From the NCBI GenBank assembly GCA_019720975.1, contig JAGVSJ010000017.1:1-34154 (forward strand): a stretch of 34,154 nucleotides of DNA, given 5' to 3'. This DNA is from Candidatus Sysuiplasma superficiale. GTDB lineage: Archaea; Thermoplasmatota; Thermoplasmata; Sysuiplasmatales; Sysuiplasmataceae. Each line of letters opens with the position of its first letter. Position 1 is the first letter of the stretch. Below, piece after piece: positions 15,821 to 24,113 of the stretch. The notes under the pieces were generated by a model. It was not told the DNA's origin and searched no databases. It worked only from the letters and a program-made list of their open reading frames with translations. The position numbers and the translations under genes were made by a program.

Positions 15821-16958
15821 CCTTGCTGATTAATCGCTCAGATTTAAACATTGCCAGTGAAAACAGTGTCGCCGAGGACGATCGCAGAGACTGTACTGGG
15901 ATCGCAGAGAATTGGCTGATTTTCTGCCATTTCCGGTGCACGCAGACCGTTTCATCGATCCTGTCATAATGTTCTTCACCGGAGCACTCCTGGCCCTGGG
16001 ACAGGGTTCGCCGGACATGATGACACCCTCGCATTCTACCACACGGACGAGGACTTCCACAGCAAACTGGAAGGCACCTGGGTATGCATGCGGACGGGGG
16101 GATCATGCGGCCACAGGCAAATCAGGTTTCCATAAATGCTCGCTGTCGAGGAGCGACAGGCCGCAGCGTTTACCTCTCATCTCCAGACCTCTACACACAG
16201 GTTACAGCATGACGAGAGATGCGTCATTCCGTCCTGAACTCGTTGGGCCGCTTTCAAATCGGTATGACTCTGTCTGCAAGACAGAGTGTTTTACAGCAAC
16301 GGACCAATGATTGCTCTGAGGGAATGGGTGTGCCCTATCTCATATTCGTTCTGAAGAATGATACTGTGAAAAGTGGAGCGGCGCCGATGAGGTCCGGTGC
16401 AAGGGAGCCGTTGAACATGGGTTCAGTCTCAACAGGGACAGGGCGATGATACGCTGCAGCACAAGGCACGCACTGTTGAGACAGACATATGGAAAGAGAC
16501 TGAAGATGCATACTGACTGATGCTTCGCAACCAATCAGCAGGGGATATATCTCAACGGCATAATTCAGACATACCGCGGAAGACGGAATATGGAAATTGG
16601 CTTCAGGGTCAGGGCGAGGCAACAATCAAATCGAAGTCCGGGGATATCGGGATACACCTCTTTCTCTTCCCACACTGACCAACGCTGCGGCTCATATGGC
16701 CTGTCTCCCGCAAAGAGGAGGCGACATTCAAGGGATTGCTGACAGAACTCAGCGACACATGCACCGAGGGAATGGATCGGGGGTAGGAGAGTGCATCGGA
16801 GCACACGTCCTGAGCAGATGGCACTCACAGGACGGAAACACGCAGGCACACAGATTCTGAAACAGGTGCTTGCTGCACTGCTCCTTAGTGCATATTAGCA
16901 GCATAAGGCAGATTATCTGCAGAAAACTGGCTCCGGAGATGCTGTGAGAAGATTACGC
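15821..16958. other. 1.1-kb gene-poor region
   Basis: Short overlapping reading frames occur on both strands (the longest about 130 codons), but none has a recognisable family, a membrane segment pattern or a start signal. Two clear hairpins are present: CTGTCG/CGACAG (16143-16159) and a 9-bp stem at 16267-16287. I found no tRNA, RNase P or SRP RNA signature that I trust, and no CRISPR repeats. A decayed gene, an unrecognised RNA gene or both are possible. Confidence 0.45.
16267..16287 (+). terminator. Hairpin with following T-run, possible terminator
   Basis: Perfect arms ACTCTGTCT and AGACAGAGT around GCA, followed by GTTTTA. It looks like an intrinsic terminator or the end of a small RNA, but no upstream gene is identified. 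Confidence 0.35.
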
Positions 16959-17351
16959 TCAGTGCCTTGAGGCGAAAACATATCTTGAAGGTATGTTCTT
17001 TCTGAGACCTGTCCAGTACCTGCAGTTTGAGCAGCTGTAACCCAGAGTGACCGTCCCTCCGTAGATCGTCATGTTCTTCAGCCTCTTCAATTTTGAACCG
17101 CATATCGGGCATTTGTGAGGCAGTTTGCCTTCACCTCCCTCCTTGTATTTCAATTCCAGATCAACAAGATTTTTCGCAATAGCTACCATCCTGACCCTCC
17201 TGTCGCTCACTGAATAATCGTTCTGAATATCCTTGATCCTTTGCCTGACCAGCTCCCCCAGCTTTCGCTGTGAATTGATGATGCCATATTCATTGATGCA
17301 GGAAGTTACGGCCTTCGCAATGTCTTCATCCGAGGGTATCCGGTAAGGCAT
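16959..17351 (-). CDS. Zinc-ribbon protein with N-terminal helical (HTH-like) domain
   Basis: A 130-residue protein in two parts. Residues 1-80 are helical (PSDEDIAKAVTSCINEYG, SQRKLGELVRQRIKD, SVSDRRVRMVAIAKN) and look like a winged-helix-type DNA-binding region. The rest is a zinc ribbon: CPICGSKLKRLKNM, then YSCSNCRYW. I know no function; similar HTH plus C-terminal ribbon proteins are common in Thermoplasmatales-like archaea. The frame begins at an ATG at 17369, with further in-frame ATGs at 17360 and 17351. A TATA-like GATTATG is centred 26 bases before 17351, which I favour as a leaderless start. Confidence 0.75.
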   Translation of the reverse strand: MPYRIPSDEDIAKAVTSCINEYGIINSQRKLGELVRQRIKDIQNDYSVSDRRVRMVAIAKNLVDLELKYKEGGEGKLPHKCPICGSKLKRLKNMTIYGGTVTLGYSCSNCRYWTGLRKNIPSRYVFASRH

Positions 17352-17373
17352 TCGGTCCATCACATGCATTCAA

Positions 17374-17380
17374 CATAATC
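17374..17380 (-). promoter_or_regulatory. TATA-like box for the zinc-ribbon gene
   Basis: Minus-strand GATTATG centred about 26 bases before the ATG at 17351. The in-frame ATG at 17369 would lie upstream of the implied transcription start. Confidence 0.35.
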
Positions 17381-17562
17381 TAACTTTTCAATCCCGGTGC
17401 TGCGGCCACAACCTGTTGATACGGCGCTCCCAACTGCACGTTTAGCGAAATTCGAAAACGCAAATTAGACTGCGTATCTGGTCCATCCGATGACAAGCAA
17501 AGTGCGATTCGCAGTAGGGGATTCGGGCAAGTCACTCCAGAGATTGTGTTTAAGCATGATAA

Positions 17563-17587
17563 TAAATATGGCGTATGGCCATATTTA
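17563..17587. promoter_or_regulatory. 25-bp inverted repeat covering the DUF1059 promoter
   Basis: Arms TAAATATGGC (17563-17572) and GCCATATTTA (17578-17587) around GTATG. The TATA-like ATAAATA (17562-17568) lies within the left arm, and the right arm ends 4 bases before the CTG start. A bound dimer would block both TBP and the transcription start, so this looks like an operator. Confidence 0.6.
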
Positions 17588-17591
17588 ACAT

Positions 17592-17777
17592 CTGGCCAGA
17601 TTCGAGTTCAAGTGCAAGGATGTGGGAATGAACTGCGGTTTCGAGACATCTGCCAAGACAAAGGAAGAACTGATGCCTAAGATTGTGGAACACGCCAAGA
17701 CAGCGCATGGTATGACAAGCATACCGGATGACATGAAGAAAAAAGTTGAAGGTGCAATAAAGAAAAAGATGTTCTGA
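17592..17777 (+). CDS. DUF1059 small protein, probable CTG start
   Basis: A 61-residue protein of the DUF1059 family, function unknown. The sequence (M)ARFEFKCKDVGMNCGFE, then EELMPKIVEHAKTAHGM and IPDDMKKKVEGAIKKK, matches the family from its first residues, including the C-x(5)-C and H-x(5)-H positions that could bind a metal. The stop codon TAA lies two codons before the CTG at 17592, and no ATG, GTG or TTG precedes the conserved FEFKC. A TATA-like ATAAATA is 27 bases upstream of the CTG, so leaderless initiation at CTG is the simplest reading. A 25-bp palindrome overlaps the promoter. Confidence 0.82.
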   Translation: MARFEFKCKDVGMNCGFETSAKTKEELMPKIVEHAKTAHGMTSIPDDMKKKVEGAIKKKMF

Positions 17778-17950
17778 TCTGCCGTTAATCCATTGCCTCG
17801 AATATACCTGAATGCAAGGGACGCAATGAAACGTCTTCCATCTTCTGTATCCATCGTTTTTATGATTCCATCCGATCGATGGGCGGACAATTTTTCGCGA
17901 ACACTGCTGTGAGCCCCAGTGGGGTGAACCGCATAATTGAGCGATGCAGG

Positions 17951-17957
17951 CTTATAA
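17951..17957 (+). promoter_or_regulatory. TATA-like box for the Gfo/Idh gene
   Basis: CTTATAA centred about 34 bases before the ATG at 17988, giving a leader of roughly 8-10 bases. No Shine-Dalgarno sequence is evident. Confidence 0.4.
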
Positions 17958-17987
17958 CTGAATTAGGTATTTTGTGCCGGGAATTAG

Positions 17988-18974
17988 ATGACTGTGGTAG
18001 CCGTGATTGGTGGAGGCGGTTTTGGAAAGGTACATCTGGAAATTCTTTCCCGCATGCGAGACATTGATATCCTCGTCTTCGACAGGAACAGCGCTGTGCT
18101 CAGGGAGGACGAACTCAAATACGGTGCAGAACCAAGAGCAGACATGGTATCGGCAATCAGGGAAGCCGAGATTGTCGACATTGTGCTTCCGCATTATCTG
18201 CACAAGGAGGTCGCAATAAGGTCGATAAAGAGCGGGAAACACGTTGTTATGGAAAAGCCCATAGCCACAAATTCTGCAGACGGGAAGGAAATAATCAGGG
18301 AGGCGAAAGAAAGGCATGTCAAATTCATGGTCCTTGAGAACTATTATTTTGAAAAGCCGCTTCATGCTGCACTCAAACTTATAGAGGACGGCAGGATAGG
18401 CAAGCCGCTTTCCATTCGCTTCACAAAGATCAAGCGTGTTCATCCGACAGAATGGGGATGCATACCTGAACTGATGGGAGGCGGGGCATTTGTAGACGAT
18501 GGAATTCATCTTGTCGATTCATTTCTCAATGCAGGGGGCGAATATCATGACATCCAGGCTATGCGCTTCAATCTAGGCACGAGCAGGATGGGTGGTGAGG
18601 ATACAACGTCTGTAACAGTCAGGTTCAGCAGTGGCGCCTTTGGCTCGCTCACACATTCATGGTCATTTGATATGGTGCCTCCCATTCCGAGATTCGAGAT
18701 AATAGGTACAGAGGGGTGGATTGCAGAGTCTCCTGCAACCAGGATCATGCCTAGAAAGTTCGGTAACATACTTCTGAGCGGCAGAGAAATAGGCTTCGAA
18801 CCTTACAATCCGTTTGAGATCGGCATCAACGGTTTCATTGACTCGGTCAGAAACGAGACAGAGGTGCCGATGAATCCTGAAATTGCGTTGCGCGATCTGA
18901 TATTCGTGGAAAAGGTGTATGCGGCGTCTCCATCGATTTTTAGAATTGACGGGAGGCCTGAAAAACGGGTTTGA
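17988..18974 (+). CDS. Gfo/Idh/MocA-family oxidoreductase
   Basis: NAD(P)-dependent sugar or cyclitol dehydrogenase fold, 328 residues. The N-terminal Rossmann domain has IGGGGFGKVH (7-16) and the hallmark MEKPIA with K90. The C-terminal half has GGGAFVDDGIHLVDSFL with D171 and H174, the usual catalytic Asp-x-x-His. The family covers inositol dehydrogenases, glucose-fructose oxidoreductases and amino-sugar enzymes, so substrate cannot be read from the motif. It converges on the cupin/cyclase/ROK-kinase operon, 64 bases away, and may supply the redox step of that pathway. Confidence 0.9.
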   Translation: MTVVAVIGGGGFGKVHLEILSRMRDIDILVFDRNSAVLREDELKYGAEPRADMVSAIREAEIVDIVLPHYLHKEVAIRSIKSGKHVVMEKPIATNSADGKEIIREAKERHVKFMVLENYYFEKPLHAALKLIEDGRIGKPLSIRFTKIKRVHPTEWGCIPELMGGGAFVDDGIHLVDSFLNAGGEYHDIQAMRFNLGTSRMGGEDTTSVTVRFSSGAFGSLTHSWSFDMVPPIPRFEIIGTEGWIAESPATRIMPRKFGNILLSGREIGFEPYNPFEIGINGFIDSVRNETEVPMNPEIALRDLIFVEKVYAASPSIFRIDGRPEKRV

Positions 18975-19038
18975 GATCGCTTCCGCAGGAAAGGCCGTTG
19001 AAGTATTGAATGCCTGCACCTGTGGAGGGAGTTGCGAT

Positions 19039-20040
19039 TCAGGAGAGCCTGTAAACTTCCGCGTTACCTGAATTCAGATAATTCCAGAGACCGCGAAGTG
19101 CCTGGTAGTCACTACTTTCACCAATTACAATGCGAATTCCCCTTCCACTGTAATTGAATGTACGCATGAATTTATCATCCAAAACAGCATTGGAAAGAGC
19201 CTTGGTATAGGCTCTGCCAAGAGAGGATGCAAAACCGCCAACAACTATGAAGAGGGAAAGACCTGTAGAAAGCGCTATGAGCCTGATCGCGGAGGCAAGC
19301 GGCTTAACACTCTCCTCAAGAACATTGTTCCAAAATCTGTCGCCCCGGAGAACACCCTCAATTACGTCAAGCGACTCGATCTGTTCTTCGGGCGCCGAGG
19401 CCTCTCCTCCGCCGGATTGAAGCATTGAAGCGGCAAGTTTTGCTATTCCTCTCCCGGATGAGACGGCACCTAGGTGCCCGCGCTCACCGCAATCGCACAC
19501 AAGGTTGCCGTATCTGTCGCCGCAAAACCAGTGACCGATCTCACCACCCATGGCGCTGCTGCCAAGCATCGCCTCGCCGTTCCAGAATATCTTGCTCCCG
19601 ATGCCCGAACTCACCGTAATTATGCAGAAATCCTTCATCCTCCTGCTGACGTATCTCCACCCCATTGCTGTCATGTCGTTGATGACCGCAATCTGTCGTA
19701 TGCCCGTTCCTCCGAGCCTTCCGCGCAGCCGCCTGATAAGAGGATAGGGCGAATTCATTGGACCCCAAAGTGTTGGGGCGCCATAAACACTTCCTCCCCT
19801 AACAGGACCCGGGAATGCAATTGCAATCGAGGAGAAGCGGAAATGTCGCTCCCGGTAATGCAGGACGGTAGTCCTGATTTCATCCAGAAATGCTTCCTGC
19901 AGATCCTCCAGTGGCAACCGGTTGCGGATAAAATTCGGGCTGTCTCTTTTCATCGCGCCAAATAGCCTTCCGCCGCTGACGACTGCGGATCTCATCCATG
20001 TCCCGCCTGCGTCAACCGCAAGAACTGGCGTCGCCGTCAT
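19039..20040 (-). CDS. ROK-family sugar/cyclitol kinase
   Basis: ATP-dependent kinase of the ROK family, 333 residues. Seen: the phosphate-binding DAGGT (10-14), catalytic Asp122 in IND122MTAMG (NDANAA in many homologues), GGEIGHW with H170, and the zinc motif C182-D-C184-G-E-R-G-H189, where the last ligand is His rather than Cys. The ATG at 20040 is 6 bases after GGAGG and is preferred over the ATG at 20046. It overlaps the end of the cyclase gene by 29 bases, so the two are coupled. ROK kinases include glucokinases and the C7-cyclitol kinase AcbM of acarbose synthesis; the neighbour makes a cyclitol or its precursor the likely substrate. Confidence 0.9.
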   Translation of the reverse strand: MTATPVLAVDAGGTWMRSAVVSGGRLFGAMKRDSPNFIRNRLPLEDLQEAFLDEIRTTVLHYRERHFRFSSIAIAFPGPVRGGSVYGAPTLWGPMNSPYPLIRRLRGRLGGTGIRQIAVINDMTAMGWRYVSRRMKDFCIITVSSGIGSKIFWNGEAMLGSSAMGGEIGHWFCGDRYGNLVCDCGERGHLGAVSSGRGIAKLAASMLQSGGGEASAPEEQIESLDVIEGVLRGDRFWNNVLEESVKPLASAIRLIALSTGLSLFIVVGGFASSLGRAYTKALSNAVLDDKFMRTFNYSGRGIRIVIGESSDYQALRGLWNYLNSGNAEVYRLS

Positions 20041-21226
20041 AGCCATCCTCCATGTATCTCTCCTTCAGTCTGAGTATTGAGGACTTCAGCGTGGAAAGTC
20101 GGAACTCGGAGAGGTCGCGAAGAAACGTTGCGCCGCCGTCTCCGCGGGGAAGAACGAGGTTCAATCTTCCGCCCCGCCGCAGGGTTATAGAATCAAGAGA
20201 CTGATACATCCTGTGTGCATCAAATACTTCAGCGTCATAGAGAGTAAAACCGATATCTTCCAGAAGCTCCATTATTTCACCATAAAAGGAGTCTGAGATG
20301 AGACCAAGAACAGAGGATATTTCGGTGGACAGTGCGATGTCCAGAGCAACAGCGTGACCGTGTCTGATTCTGTGGCCGCTTTGCACCTCCATGAAGGGAC
20401 TGAATGTGTGGCCAAAATCAACCAGACGTTCAAGCTCCTTCTCATACGGATTGTCTGATAGCTGCTCGATCATTCTTTCGGAAGACCTGAAATTGATTTT
20501 TCTGACAAGCTCCCTTCCGTCTGCACTCCGGTATGAGGATAGCAGAGAATGCCTGCTGTCATGAAGCATATCAAACAGTCCTCTGTCGGAAACCACAGCG
20601 ATCTTTACCATCTCAGAAAGACCGTTGCTGATTTCCCTGGGATCCAGAGTCCGAAGAAAAGTGCTGTCGTTTATGACGCCGGCTGGAGCATGGAATGAGC
20701 CGATAAAATTTTTTCTGTCCCCGAAATTTACGCCTGTCTTGATACCTACCCCTGCGTCTATCTGCCCCACAAGCGTGGTAGGAATCCTTAGAAAGTTGAT
20801 CCTGCGCATGTAGACTGAAGCAGCAAATCCCACAGTGTCCATCAGAACCCCGCCACCCATTGCAACGAACAGAGACTTCCTGTCCAATCCGAACTCCGCG
20901 GCAACCGAACACATCTTCATAGCTGTTTCAAAGGTCTTTGTCTCTTCGGTCACCGGCAATGTCACAATGGAAAACATCGCCGGTTCAAGCCAGTGCTGCA
21001 GATAACTGTGAAGGAGGTCATGGTAAAGTTCAGTGACGCGGGGGCTCAGGATGAACATGCACTTCCTCCCTCCTATCATACTGGCAAGTGTGTCCACTTC
21101 AGGATCAAGCATCCTCTCCTCGAAAATGATATCGTATGAACTGCTGAGACTGAAATTGGCCCTGATCTTACTGCCTGAGCCGGAAACACCGATTTGATTC
21201 CCGGATTCATCAAGCCTTGACTTCAT
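20012..21226 (-). CDS. Sugar-phosphate cyclase, 2-epi-5-epi-valiolone-synthase-like
   Basis: Dehydroquinate-synthase-fold enzyme of 404 residues using NAD and a divalent metal. Metal ligands of the fold can be placed at E205 (SEMVK), H273 (DFGHTFSP) and H289 (RHGHAVALD); the nucleotide loop is MGGGVLMD. Several stretches are of the EEVS type (ValA/AcbC), not the DHQS type: DAGVGIKTGVNFGDRKN, TFLRTLDPREISNGLSEM, NPYEKELERLVDFGHTFSP. DHQS normally has NLGHTFGHAIE at the last site. EEVS cyclises sedoheptulose 7-phosphate. I read EEVS or a close relative; exact product unproven. The frame opens at TTG 21250, but ATG 21226 follows GGAAAGG. It overlaps the cupin gene and the ROK gene. Confidence 0.87.
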   Translation of the reverse strand: MKSRLDESGNQIGVSGSGSKIRANFSLSSSYDIIFEERMLDPEVDTLASMIGGRKCMFILSPRVTELYHDLLHSYLQHWLEPAMFSIVTLPVTEETKTFETAMKMCSVAAEFGLDRKSLFVAMGGGVLMDTVGFAASVYMRRINFLRIPTTLVGQIDAGVGIKTGVNFGDRKNFIGSFHAPAGVINDSTFLRTLDPREISNGLSEMVKIAVVSDRGLFDMLHDSRHSLLSSYRSADGRELVRKINFRSSERMIEQLSDNPYEKELERLVDFGHTFSPFMEVQSGHRIRHGHAVALDIALSTEISSVLGLISDSFYGEIMELLEDIGFTLYDAEVFDAHRMYQSLDSITLRRGGRLNLVLPRGDGGATFLRDLSEFRLSTLKSSILRLKERYMEDGYDGDASSCG

Positions 21227-21587
21227 CCTTTCCTGTTCCTCTGACTTCAAAGATTAACAGAAGTATTTCTTCATTGGTGTTATTAGATAAACCATGGGAG
21301 CCAAATTTCGGATTCACGACGATGTCTCCTTTCCGGACAGTAAATGTCTCTCCGTTCTCTGTCATCTCGCCCGCTCCCTCAATGACGAAATATACCTCCT
21401 CATTCTCCCCATGTCTGTGATGTCCGATGCTTGAACCGGGAGGCACCCGTACATAATCGATGAACTCTAAAGGCGTCTCGAAATCGGTGGAACTGAATGC
21501 GCGAACCTTGTCTATGAGACCTTTTCCGTCATGGCTGCATTCCTTCTCCAAACCCGCTTCAAGAACGTTGAATCTTCTGTAATGCAT
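21210..21587 (-). CDS. Small cupin protein
   Basis: A single-domain cupin of 125 residues. Motif 1 is GSSIGHHRHGENEEVYFVIEGAG with H57, H59 and E64; motif 2 is GDIVVNPKFGSHGLSN with H98. All four usual metal ligands are present, so a bound Fe, Mn, Ni or Zn is likely. The frame extends to 21704, but the first 39 residues are unlike a cupin; I start at ATG 21587, behind GGAG. As the first gene of the overlapping cupin-cyclase-kinase operon it could be an epimerase or isomerase for the cyclase product, or a sugar-binding regulator; neither is shown. Confidence 0.85.
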   Translation of the reverse strand: MHYRRFNVLEAGLEKECSHDGKGLIDKVRAFSSTDFETPLEFIDYVRVPPGSSIGHHRHGENEEVYFVIEGAGEMTENGETFTVRKGDIVVNPKFGSHGLSNNTNEEILLLIFEVRGTGKDEVKA

Positions 21588-22062
21588 GAACAACAGCTCC
21601 GCTTGATGAAGCGTAAGCGGGATGAAATGTAAAGCATTTTGGTTTCCTGCCCCGCGGATATGATACAGCGTGTTGAATATCCCTGCCCTCTCTGCAGAAG
21701 GCACCCGCTCTTCTGTCGGACCATGGGCCTTCCTTCAATTTCTCCAGGCTGAAAATTCAGTAAATCACAGTCGTTAAGACTGATATAACCTGCCATCAAT
21801 AAGCACCTGCGATGCATGAAGAGGGAGAACGGGTCTGCGTCAAAGAGAGCATGCATAACGTCACATAGCCTCTGCCAGCCCACTGATAATGGCTGATGTT
21901 TGCTCCAGAGTTGCCGGAAGGCGGCGGAACTTAGGGGCAAATTTCCAAGTTTAGGAGCAGAACGGGTTCCGGCAAAGAGTTAAGGCAGCACACGCTGGTA
22001 CTATTACCTTGATATTTGCGCCTTCAAACGAATTACTGCACAGCGTAATACAGCGGTAGAGG
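21588..22062. other. Non-coding stretch upstream of the cupin operon
   Basis: About 475 bases between divergent units. A minus-strand open frame runs across it and into the cupin gene in another frame, but shows no family signature. The leftover frame near 21900 may be a gene remnant. No convincing TATA box or RNA gene was found; the cupin operon promoter should lie near its right-hand... left boundary, around 21600-21640. Confidence 0.35.
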
Positions 22063-23113
22063 ATGATGCCCATTCTTGTAGTCGCGGTTCTTGCGATACC
22101 GTCAATCGTTTCTACAATACCCAGTGTTGCCAATTCACTCGGGCCCAATAGTAATGCATTACCAGTTTTCAGTTTTGATTCAAGGAATCCGCAGGTTGGG
22201 CTGGTAAACTACACTGCAGTCTCCCCTGACAGACTTCCCCCTCCGCCTCCATCGCCATCGCAGGTTTCGATGACCTTCTCCATATTCTGGAATGGCGCGG
22301 AGGCAGATTTCAACGGAAAAGACTACGGTAACGGACAGACGTCCACTGTAACCTCAGAGCAGTGGTATTCCCTCAGTTTTGTATCAACGAATTCCAGCTA
22401 CAGGTTTCTCGAATGGACTGCGGATGCCGGTTATTCCGAGCATGGAAGCAGCGGCGTATCCACATACTCATCCGAATCAGTTTACGCGCAGTATAATGGC
22501 GTCATGGTCCTTGTGCTCAACAGCACTCAAAATTCCAGTTGGGAAGGCCACGTCGCAGCAGGCAACAATCTTCGGAGTGTTTCTGCTATTTTCAATGCCC
22601 CAACTGTCGGTTATGTGGCTAGAGTGACAAATCCTTCCTCTGAGGAAGGATTTGTCGCCTGCATAAGTCTAGGAGTTTTTCTCCTTTCCAAAGTCCCATA
22701 CAGGCAGATTTGGGCATATCCTTTACAGGACCAGATGCACAGCCTGTCTACAATGTGATATATTCTGTCAATCAAACACTTATGACCCCAAAACCGGGCA
22801 GACAATAGTGCTAGGGGATTCCGTTCATGTCCTGGTGTTGTATGATGGCTCCGCTAGCGCCATAATGCTTTACTCCTACAACACAACTCGCAGTTGGTTG
22901 ACAGAACCTTAAGCGATAACAATCAGACCTGCACCAGCCAGTCCATTCAGTACAGCGGAATGGATTGTGGAGGACACAATTTACTTCTTTGGCCAGAATG
23001 CAGCGCCGATCCCGAACTTCAGTACGGTCTGGTTTAAGTCGCCATCATGCAGCAATGCACCTTCCGTGTACTTTCCGGTAGCCGCATTGTGGATAGAGCT
23101 TCAGCGGGCGTAG
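22063..23113 (+). pseudogene. Decayed secreted peptidase A4/G1-like gene
   Basis: A hydrophobic N-terminus is followed by a Ser/Pro-rich surface-protein region and NSSWEGHVAAGNNLRSVSAIFNAPTV, which resembles the N-x-x-W-x-G-x...VSGTF-x-VP start of glutamic (G1, 'A4') peptidases. The first frame stops at 22758. Homology-like sequence continues in other frames: GISFTGPDAQPVYNVIYSV, then TIVLGDSVHVLVLYDG, then AEWIVEDTIYFF at 22955, which matches the catalytic-Glu motif of that family; the last frame stops at 23113. At least three frame changes are needed, and the region that should hold the catalytic Gln is missing or scrambled. A 31-bp palindrome lies within the damaged area. The family call is moderate. 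Confidence 0.6.
22626..22656. repeat. 31-bp near-perfect palindrome
   Basis: Arms GACAAATCCTTCCTC (22626-22640) and GAGGAAGGATTTGTC (22642-22656) around one T. It reads NPSSEEGF on both strands, and sits where the peptidase-like pseudogene loses similarity. A second small hairpin, AGGAG-T5-CTCCT, follows at 22671-22685. It could be a miniature-element remnant or a hairpin at a deletion joint. Confidence 0.7.
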
Positions 23114-23218
23114 CAGACATGCAACACACTTCATCAGAACCTTTGGGCTGGATATTATTTACTAAATATGAGTTTTAAGTGTAAATATTCGCAACAACTT
23201 GGCGGGTGGGAATGGCAC

Positions 23219-23928
23219 ATGTTGCCTAAAAAGTCACTGATATTGATATTGGGTGCAGCAGCAGTTTCTGTGATGCTGATCGCCGTCGTCATATACGCAG
23301 GACTCCAGCCTGCAGCCGTAAAGAGTGAGGTAATCTATCCTGCGAGGAACCAAATTGTACGGGCTGAATTCACAGGTGACTTCCGCCTACAACCTTGTGG
23401 TGAATGTCAGTTCGAACTCAACCGTGGAAGGAGCATGGTCCACGGATTGGCACACCATGCCGGATGCGGGTCCAAATGCGCTGATTGTAAACAGCACAAC
23501 CAACCCTCCTGAAGTGGTACCGCTGGTGAATCACACAGGGCCCGCACAGGCTGAATTGATTGGGAATCACTTTCCGCCGCCGTCATACTATCCGACAAAC
23601 GGATCGTTTCGCATCACCATTACCTTTGTCACAGGCGGAGACTTCAGACTGTCAGGCTACTGCACACTTGCAGGACCGACTGTCTACAGGTTCAATCCGG
23701 ACACAATATATCCGCACGCTGAACTCAAATACGGTCTCCTTTCTTCGTTTGTATTCATCCATGCTCCGGCCTGGATGAATGCGACGAATTTCACTACGTC
23801 CTATCTTAACGTCACTCAGTCTTTCGCTGTCGTTCGCTCCTGAGAATATCGTCGCGGACAAAGTGCTTTACGCATTCAGGTTTCGCCCGCAAAATGCAGG
23901 AGTGTCCGAATTTAGGTGGATGATCTGA
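23219..23928 (+). pseudogene. Frameshifted secreted/anchored protein gene
   Basis: The reading starts MLPKKSLILILGAAAVSVMLIAVVIYAG, a typical signal anchor. Around 23350 the plausible coding frame shifts to LNSQVTSAYNLVVNVSSNSTVEGAWSTD and runs as a Thr/Ser/Asn-rich extracellular domain to about 23835, where it shifts again to APENIVADKVLYAFRF and ends at 23928. Two frameshifts therefore break one extracytoplasmic protein of about 235 residues. Many N-x-S/T sites suggest a glycosylated surface protein. I do not recognise the family. It lies between another secreted-protein pseudogene and the TPP riboswitch. Confidence 0.6.
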
Positions 23929-23988
23929 TTTCAGGAACAGAGACGATGCTTAGGCCAAAGTTTAATATTGCAGAATACAATGATTATG

Positions 23989-24083
23989 ATGCTAGGGGAG
24001 CGTCTGGAGTATGCTGAGAGGGTGACGCTGATGCGTCACCGACCCTTGAACCTGATCCGGATAATACCGGCGAAGGGAAGCAT
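23989..24083 (+). promoter_or_regulatory. TPP riboswitch (THI element)
   Basis: The thi-box consensus is evident: CTGAGAGG at 24014-24021, GACCCTTGAACCTGATCC ending at 24058, and TACCGGCGAAGGGAAGCA ending at 24082. P1 pairs ATGCT (23989-23993) with AGCAT (24079-24083). An extended P3 pairs GGTGACGC (24021-24028) with GCGTCACC (24033-24040). Just downstream, CTTC (24097-24100) can pair with GAAG (24109-24112), the only ribosome-binding-like sequence before thiB, so control of translation is plausible. The position directly before thiBPQ fits thiamine-pyrophosphate repression of thiamine uptake. Confidence 0.95.
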
Positions 24084-24113
24084 GAATTTCTAAGAGCTTC
24101 TCTGGCAGGAAGT

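Noticed and set aside
15912-16310. 132-codon frame in the gene-poor region
   Set aside because: Composition is unlike the neighbouring genes, frames on both strands compete, and no motif is present.
16394-16430. GAGGTCCGGTGCAAGGGAGCC, resembling the SRP RNA helix 8 core
   Set aside because: The symmetric loop and GNRA tetraloop do not form, and the remaining SRP RNA helices could not be found.
21512-21940. 142-codon minus-strand frame over the cupin N-terminus
   Set aside because: It runs through the cupin gene in a different frame and has no recognisable family signal.
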